NCBI GenBank assembly: GCA_964616275.1
Contig: CAZTUL010000080.1
Location: 1 to 8,556 of the forward strand
Direction: 5' to 3'
Source of the DNA: CAYZJV01 sp964616275
GTDB lineage: Bacteria > Spirochaetota > Spirochaetia > Sphaerochaetales > Sphaerochaetaceae
DNA: 8,556 nucleotides
Shown: one piece after another, positions 4,905 to 8,556 of the stretch
How positions within the stretch are numbered: position 1 is the first letter of the stretch
Layout: every line of letters starts with the position of its first letter
Made by a program: the position numbers and the translations under genes
The notes under the pieces: generated by a model
What the model was told of the DNA's origin: nothing
Databases searched by the model: none
What the model saw: only the letters and a program-made list of their open reading frames with translations

Positions 4905-5858
4905 ATGCAAAAGCATAGGGTAATTCTTGATTGTGACAACACCATGGGATTACCAAACTGGGAAGTAGATGACGGACTATTACTACTCTATCTGCTCGGT
5001 AGAGATGATATTGATTTACTAGGAATTACCAACACCTTCGGCAACAGTACCCATACCAATGTTGCAGCATGTACGCAACGTATGCTTGAAGATTTAAATC
5101 GTACCGATATTCCTCGTTTCGATGGTGAAACCTACCACGGACAAAACCCACGTATAAACGTAGATCGGGCAAGTGGAATACGATACAAAAATGAAGAAAC
5201 CCAAGAGAACAGCATTACTCCTGCAGCACGATTTCTTGCAGAACAAGCAGCAAAATATCCTGGTGAAATCACCATATTTGCAGCTGGACCTGTGTCAAAT
5301 CTCTATAAAGCCTCTCTCTATGATCCTTCATTCTTTAAAAACATAAAAAGTATTGTGTGTATGGGTGGATATACTGAGGAATTATATCTTGCGGGAGTTC
5401 ATCTTAATGAATTAAATTTTGCTTGCGATCCTGAAGCAACATATTCGGTAATCTATAGCGGTGTACCACTTGTTTTCATGACAGGGCAGGTCTGCTTGGA
5501 TGCACCTTTTAAGAAAAAAGACTTTTCCCGTCTTCCAAGTTGGGATTCAGATAGAATCAAGCTTATTACTGATTGGCATGAAACATTTTCAGGTGCTTTC
5601 AACATTGATGCTTTCTACCTCTGGGACCTTTTAATTCCAGTCTATATAAGCTACCCAGAACTATTTGACTCTCCTAAGGTTTGGATACGTCCAACCCTAG
5701 AGGATTTACGTCATGGCCTTTTACCAGAAAGCGACTCCACCGACGGTATTCAAGTTGTTCTTCCAACCCATATCCAAGATTATGAAAGGTTCATGGATAT
5801 ACTATTTGAAGCTTGGCACAAAGAGTGTGATAGAGAGAAAACATGGCGAAAGTTGTGA
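4905..5858 (+). CDS. Nucleoside-hydrolase-like protein 1 (IUNH superfamily)
   Basis: 317 residues, cytoplasmic (no signal peptide). The family uses a Ca2+-bound water to split the N-glycosidic bond of ribonucleosides. Landmarks: paired calcium ligands D9 and D11 (LDCDN) and D22-D23 (VDD), ITNTFGN (41-47), CMGGY (152-156), ELNFACDPEA (169-178) and the final calcium Asp in LWDLL (D241). Two features are unusual. The DxD and DD pairs are about 7 residues further apart than in the classic D-x-D-P-G-x-D-D. The position just before D241 is Trp, where classic purine/pyrimidine hydrolases carry the leaving-group His. The calcium site looks intact, so catalysis is plausible, but on a different N-glycoside or similar substrate. 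A paralogue with the same changes lies at 7246-8154, the binding-protein gene sits between them, and this gene has its own promoter. Family confident, substrate unknown. Confidence 0.85.
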   Translation: MQKHRVILDCDNTMGLPNWEVDDGLLLLYLLGRDDIDLLGITNTFGNSTHTNVAACTQRMLEDLNRTDIPRFDGETYHGQNPRINVDRASGIRYKNEETQENSITPAARFLAEQAAKYPGEITIFAAGPVSNLYKASLYDPSFFKNIKSIVCMGGYTEELYLAGVHLNELNFACDPEATYSVIYSGVPLVFMTGQVCLDAPFKKKDFSRLPSWDSDRIKLITDWHETFSGAFNIDAFYLWDLLIPVYISYPELFDSPKVWIRPTLEDLRHGLLPESDSTDGIQVVLPTHIQDYERFMDILFEAWHKECDREKTWRKL

Positions 5859-5887
5859 GTATTAACATGTTTAAGGAGGTTTTGAAC

Positions 5888-7132
5888 ATGAAAAAAATGC
5901 TAATCATAATGCTGGTTCTGGTGATAGCCACGAGCAGCATACTCTGGGCAGGAGCTCAGAAGGAAGCCCAGGTTCCATTCGAACAAAGGTATCAGGACAT
6001 GACCTGGGAAGAAATTGTCGCGGAGGCAAAAGGACAGACTGTGTATCACTACATGTGGGGTGGTTCAGATGTCATCAACAACTGGATAAGTGGATTTTAT
6101 GCTGACCAATTGAAGCAGAAATACGATATCACGTTGGAGATGGTACCCGTTACGGGACCTCAGGTGTACATCAACAAAGTTCTTGGTGAAAAACAAGCTG
6201 GAAAGCACACCGGTGGATCAGTAGATCTCGTATGGGTTAATGGTGAAAATTTCAAAACAATGCGTCAAGGAGATCTGTTATTTGGACCATACGCCGATAA
6301 ATTGCCAAACACTGAGTATGTAAACATGGAAGACAAGGCAATTGCTTATGACTTTGGATATCCCGTTGAAGGATATGAGTCGCCATATGGTTCAGCACAG
6401 ATGGTAATGATCTATGACTCAGCACGGTTACCTAATCCCCCTAAAACAGTAGATGCACTTATAAAATGGGTTAAGGCAAATCCAGGGAAGTTTACGTATC
6501 CTGCATTACCGGATTTCACAGGATCCGCTTTCATTCGTCACTTATTCTACTATGCAAACGGTGGTACAGATGGTCTGATGGGTGAATTTGATGAAGCAAA
6601 GTATACCGAAGTGGCTAACAAATTCTTTGCGCTTCTTAACGAACTCAAACCATATATGTGGCGACAAGGCACTACATATCCGGAAAGTTTGGCAAAGCTG
6701 AATGACTTATTTGCAAACGGTGAAGTTCTATTGAATTTCAACTATGGACCTGGTGATGCCGCAGCTAAAATTGAGACAGGACAATTCCCAAAAACTGTTC
6801 GGACCTATGTATTTGATGAAGGTACTATCGCAAATTCTAATTATTTAGCAATCCCATACAATTCTTCCAGTAAAGCAGCCGCGATGGTTGCAGCTAATGA
6901 AATGCTTGACCCTGAAGTACAATATAGCATGGCTGTGATTCGAAAATCTTGGCCTCTCATTGTAAATATTGAAAAACTCCCAGCAGAATGGCAAGCAAAA
7001 ATTGACGCCATTGACATGGGAGCTGCAGTACTTCCAGGAGATGAATTAAGTAACCATACACTTCCAGAAATGATGTCTGATTGGCTCATGAGAATTGAGC
7101 AAGATTGGACAGAGAAAATTTTGCAGCAGTAA
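5888..7132 (+). CDS. ynjB: YnjB-type ABC transporter periplasmic solute-binding protein
   Basis: 414 residues, exported. Residues 1-23 form a Sec signal peptide (MKKMLIIMLVLVIATSSILW, then A-G-A before Q24), with signal peptidase I cleavage likely at A23; there is no lipobox Cys. The mature protein matches Escherichia coli YnjB as I recall it: AKGQTVYHYMWGG (47-59), GGSVDLVWVNGENFKT (109-124), YPALPDFTGSAF (204-215) and an E-Q-D-W ending. YnjB belongs to the YnjBCD importer, whose substrate is not established to my knowledge. The start at 5888 follows a strong AAGGAGGT (5873-5880); the longer frame from 5843 would place hydrophilic residues ahead of the signal peptide and overlap the previous gene. 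It sits between two nucleoside-hydrolase-like genes with a permease downstream, so its ligand is probably what they cleave. A stable hairpin after its stop may raise its expression above the permease. Confidence 0.88.
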   Translation: MKKMLIIMLVLVIATSSILWAGAQKEAQVPFEQRYQDMTWEEIVAEAKGQTVYHYMWGGSDVINNWISGFYADQLKQKYDITLEMVPVTGPQVYINKVLGEKQAGKHTGGSVDLVWVNGENFKTMRQGDLLFGPYADKLPNTEYVNMEDKAIAYDFGYPVEGYESPYGSAQMVMIYDSARLPNPPKTVDALIKWVKANPGKFTYPALPDFTGSAFIRHLFYYANGGTDGLMGEFDEAKYTEVANKFFALLNELKPYMWRQGTTYPESLAKLNDLFANGEVLLNFNYGPGDAAAKIETGQFPKTVRTYVFDEGTIANSNYLAIPYNSSSKAAAMVAANEMLDPEVQYSMAVIRKSWPLIVNIEKLPAEWQAKIDAIDMGAAVLPGDELSNHTLPEMMSDWLMRIEQDWTEKILQQ

Positions 7133-7163
7133 GGCTTTTTGCCTACCAGAAGGAATGACCTTT

Positions 7164-7194
7164 AGCAGGCAGGCCAAAGAAAGACCTGCCTGCT
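7164..7194 (+). terminator. GC-rich hairpin after the binding-protein gene (partial terminator or mRNA stabiliser)
   Basis: AGCAGGCAGG (7164-7173) and its perfect complement CCTGCCTGCT (7185-7194) form a 10-bp stem with an 11-base purine-rich loop. It is followed by GTTTTGAG, a T-run of only four. It begins 32 bases after the ynjB stop, inside the train and before more genes of the same system. Binding-protein genes often have such hairpins, which stop part of transcription or protect the upstream mRNA from 3' decay, so the binding protein is made in excess. A tiny AGGC/GCCT stem (7132-7144) lies just ahead. Confidence 0.6.
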
Positions 7195-7245
7195 GTTTTG
7201 AGACAATAGTCATTCATTGGACATCTAGAGTAACAGGAGTACGCA

Positions 7246-8154
7246 ATGTGCACAAAACTAGTTATAGTCGACTGCGACAACACATTCGGAGTTCCCGGGC
7301 GTCCCGTTGATGATGGACAGACGCTTTTATATCTCATGGGAAGGTCTGATATTCGAATACTAGGAATTACAACAACATTTGGAAACGGGAATGCCGATAC
7401 AGTATACGATGCTACGTGTTGGTTGGTTGCACATAGTGTACAGCCTGAAATTCCTGTGTACAAGGGAAGCTGCCAGGATCAGAATAAACCATCAGAAGCA
7501 TCAAAGTTTCTCTCTAAATCAGCAGCAACCTACCCAGGAAAAGTTCAGATCCTTGCAATTGGAAGTATGCGTAACCTGTATCAGGCACAGAGTGATGACC
7601 ATTCGTTCTTTTCTAACTTAGCTGGAATCTCAATCATGGGAGGGTACCGATATCCTCTGCCATATAAAGGGTGGAATAAAATTCCTGAAGTGAATTTTTC
7701 TCATGACCCCGAAGCTACGCTTTCAGTACTCTCAGCTTCTTGTCCTGTTACCATATTTGATGCTCACATCTGTTTTCAAGCTCCCTTCGGACTTAAAGAA
7801 CTCCACCGCCTATATCCAATCGATCGTTCACAATTTCATATAATTCAGGATTATCTACTGTCAAATATTGATAGCCTGTATGAGCCTGTTGATTATCTAT
7901 GGGATCTTCTTCCTGCTGTCTATCTATCGTATCCTGAACTATTTCACTCCAACCATGTGCATTTAGCAAGTACCGTTGAAGATTTTAAAACGGGAACTCT
8001 CAAAATCTCAAATACTGTTGGTCCAGAAATAAACGTTCCGGATCACATTACGGACATCGATTTATTCTACAATGTGTTATATGAAGCATGGGAAAAAGCT
8101 CCTTTAGTTATGAATCGTGATGCTGGCACAGGTCTTGCCAAGGAGCGTGTATGA
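7246..8154 (+). CDS. Nucleoside-hydrolase-like protein 2 (IUNH superfamily)
   Basis: 302 residues, cytoplasmic, paralogue of the protein at 4905-5858 with the same family map: D9 and D11 (VDCDN), D22-D23 (VDD), ITTTFGN (41-47), IMGGY (130-134), EVNFSHDPEA (148-157) and LWDLL with the calcium Asp D220. It shares the stretched spacing between the first two Asp pairs and the Trp in place of the active-site His. It differs in the segment after residue 70, where it is shorter (KGSCQDQ against a longer loop in paralogue 1); that region helps form the sugar or base pocket in the family, so the two may prefer different substrates or steps. AGGAG (7235-7239) fixes the start. Its stop overlaps the permease start (ATGA, 8151-8154), which couples it to the transporter. 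Family confident, substrate unknown. Confidence 0.85.
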   Translation: MCTKLVIVDCDNTFGVPGRPVDDGQTLLYLMGRSDIRILGITTTFGNGNADTVYDATCWLVAHSVQPEIPVYKGSCQDQNKPSEASKFLSKSAATYPGKVQILAIGSMRNLYQAQSDDHSFFSNLAGISIMGGYRYPLPYKGWNKIPEVNFSHDPEATLSVLSASCPVTIFDAHICFQAPFGLKELHRLYPIDRSQFHIIQDYLLSNIDSLYEPVDYLWDLLPAVYLSYPELFHSNHVHLASTVEDFKTGTLKISNTVGPEINVPDHITDIDLFYNVLYEAWEKAPLVMNRDAGTGLAKERV

Positions 8155-8556
8155 AACGATTATCTTTATTACTCATGCTGGCACCAGCCCTACTCGTTAT
8201 TATTGCATTATTCCTTGGAGGATTAATGCTCGGCCTATTACAAAGTGTCAGTTATATGCCCGTTATCGGATTAAACGATTTTTCACTGGATGCCTATAAG
8301 TCTATGTTCACCGACTCGCAATTCCTCGGTTCCCTGGCTCTCACCTTTGGCCTTTCTGTAATTACAACCTTCCTTACTATTGTGTTTGCAATAATTACAG
8401 CTTTAGCACTACGAAAGACATTTATTGGCAAGCGCATAGTTAATTTTCTGTATCAATTTCCAATCACTATTCCTCACCTTGTAATCGCAATCGGCATTAT
8501 GCTGCTATTCAGTCAAAGTGGGTATTTCTCTCGAGTAGCTCACGCCTTCGGGTTTA
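8151..8556 (+). CDS. ABC transporter permease, YnjC-like, N-terminal part (runs off the right edge)
   Basis: 135 codons plus one base are visible. Three hydrophobic membrane segments appear at about residues 5-30, 58-88 and 100-119, with a periplasmic loop (SYMPVIGLNDFSLDAYKSMF, 34-53) typical of the permease family serving type-1 binding proteins, and a cytoplasmic turn (LRKTFIGKR). The coupling (EAA) loop is not reached. The start ATG at 8151 follows AAGGAG (8140-8145) and overlaps the previous stop by four bases. Following a ynjB-type gene, it is most likely the YnjC equivalent, which in Escherichia coli is a long two-domain permease; length cannot be checked here. An ATPase (YnjD-like) would be expected beyond the window. 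Confidence 0.85.
   Translation, partial: MKRLSLLLMLAPALLVIIALFLGGLMLGLLQSVSYMPVIGLNDFSLDAYKSMFTDSQFLGSLALTFGLSVITTFLTIVFAIITALALRKTFIGKRIVNFLYQFPITIPHLVIAIGIMLLFSQSGYFSRVAHAFGF

Noticed and set aside
4867..4905. Second TTGACA (4867-4872) as another promoter
   Set aside because: No acceptable -10 box lies 16-18 bases downstream; the region there is the ribosome-binding site.
7263..7272. TATAGTCGAC at the start of hydrolase 2 as a further GntR operator
   Set aside because: It encodes the conserved V-D-C-D residues of the enzyme and has no matching second arm, so protein coding explains it.

Overview
The window looks like the start of a catabolic (or salvage) gene cluster from a bacterium of moderate, roughly 40-45% GC. 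The periplasmic binding protein has a spirochaete-like export signal (processing region W-A-G-A-Q-K-E-A), and the set of ABC importer, GntR regulator and sugar enzymes would suit a Sphaerochaeta- or Treponema-like spirochaete. That assignment is an inference of low to moderate confidence.

Layout. At the left edge, on the minus strand, is the first 24 codons of a probable lipoprotein (1-72). Next, also on the minus strand, is a GntR/FCD-family regulator (170-856). A short divergent control region (857-1092) follows. It holds one sigma70-type promoter per direction, and each promoter has an inverted repeat starting 12 bases past its -10 box. The rest of the window is a plus-strand gene train: an HprK-like P-loop kinase (1093-2082), a ComA/phosphosulfolactate-synthase-family TIM-barrel enzyme (2136-2951), a two-subunit transketolase (2983-3810 and 3803-4768), a nucleoside-hydrolase-like enzyme (4905-5858), a YnjB-type periplasmic binding protein (5888-7132), a second nucleoside-hydrolase-like enzyme (7246-8154) and the first 135 codons of a YnjC-type ABC permease (8151 to the right edge). 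A strong candidate internal promoter (TTGACA-17-TATACT) in the 136-base gap before the first hydrolase splits the train into an enzyme block and a hydrolase/transport block. A 10-bp stem hairpin follows the binding-protein gene.

How the genes may work together. The importer would bring in an unknown solute. The two hydrolases, whose family splits N-glycosidic bonds, would release a sugar. The transketolase would feed sugar or sugar-like phosphates into central metabolism. The kinase plus the ComA-family enzyme would handle a small phosphorylatable acid. One attractive but unproven idea is that ComA runs backwards here: the kinase phosphorylates a sulfolactate-like compound and ComA eliminates sulfite to give phosphoenolpyruvate. 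The GntR protein most likely represses both divergent promoters until a pathway acid or sugar acid binds its FCD domain. I do not recognise this exact combination as a described pathway, and the substrate cannot be read from the sequence.

No gap between genes exceeds 300 bases. I see no tRNA, rRNA, insertion sequence or CRISPR array.
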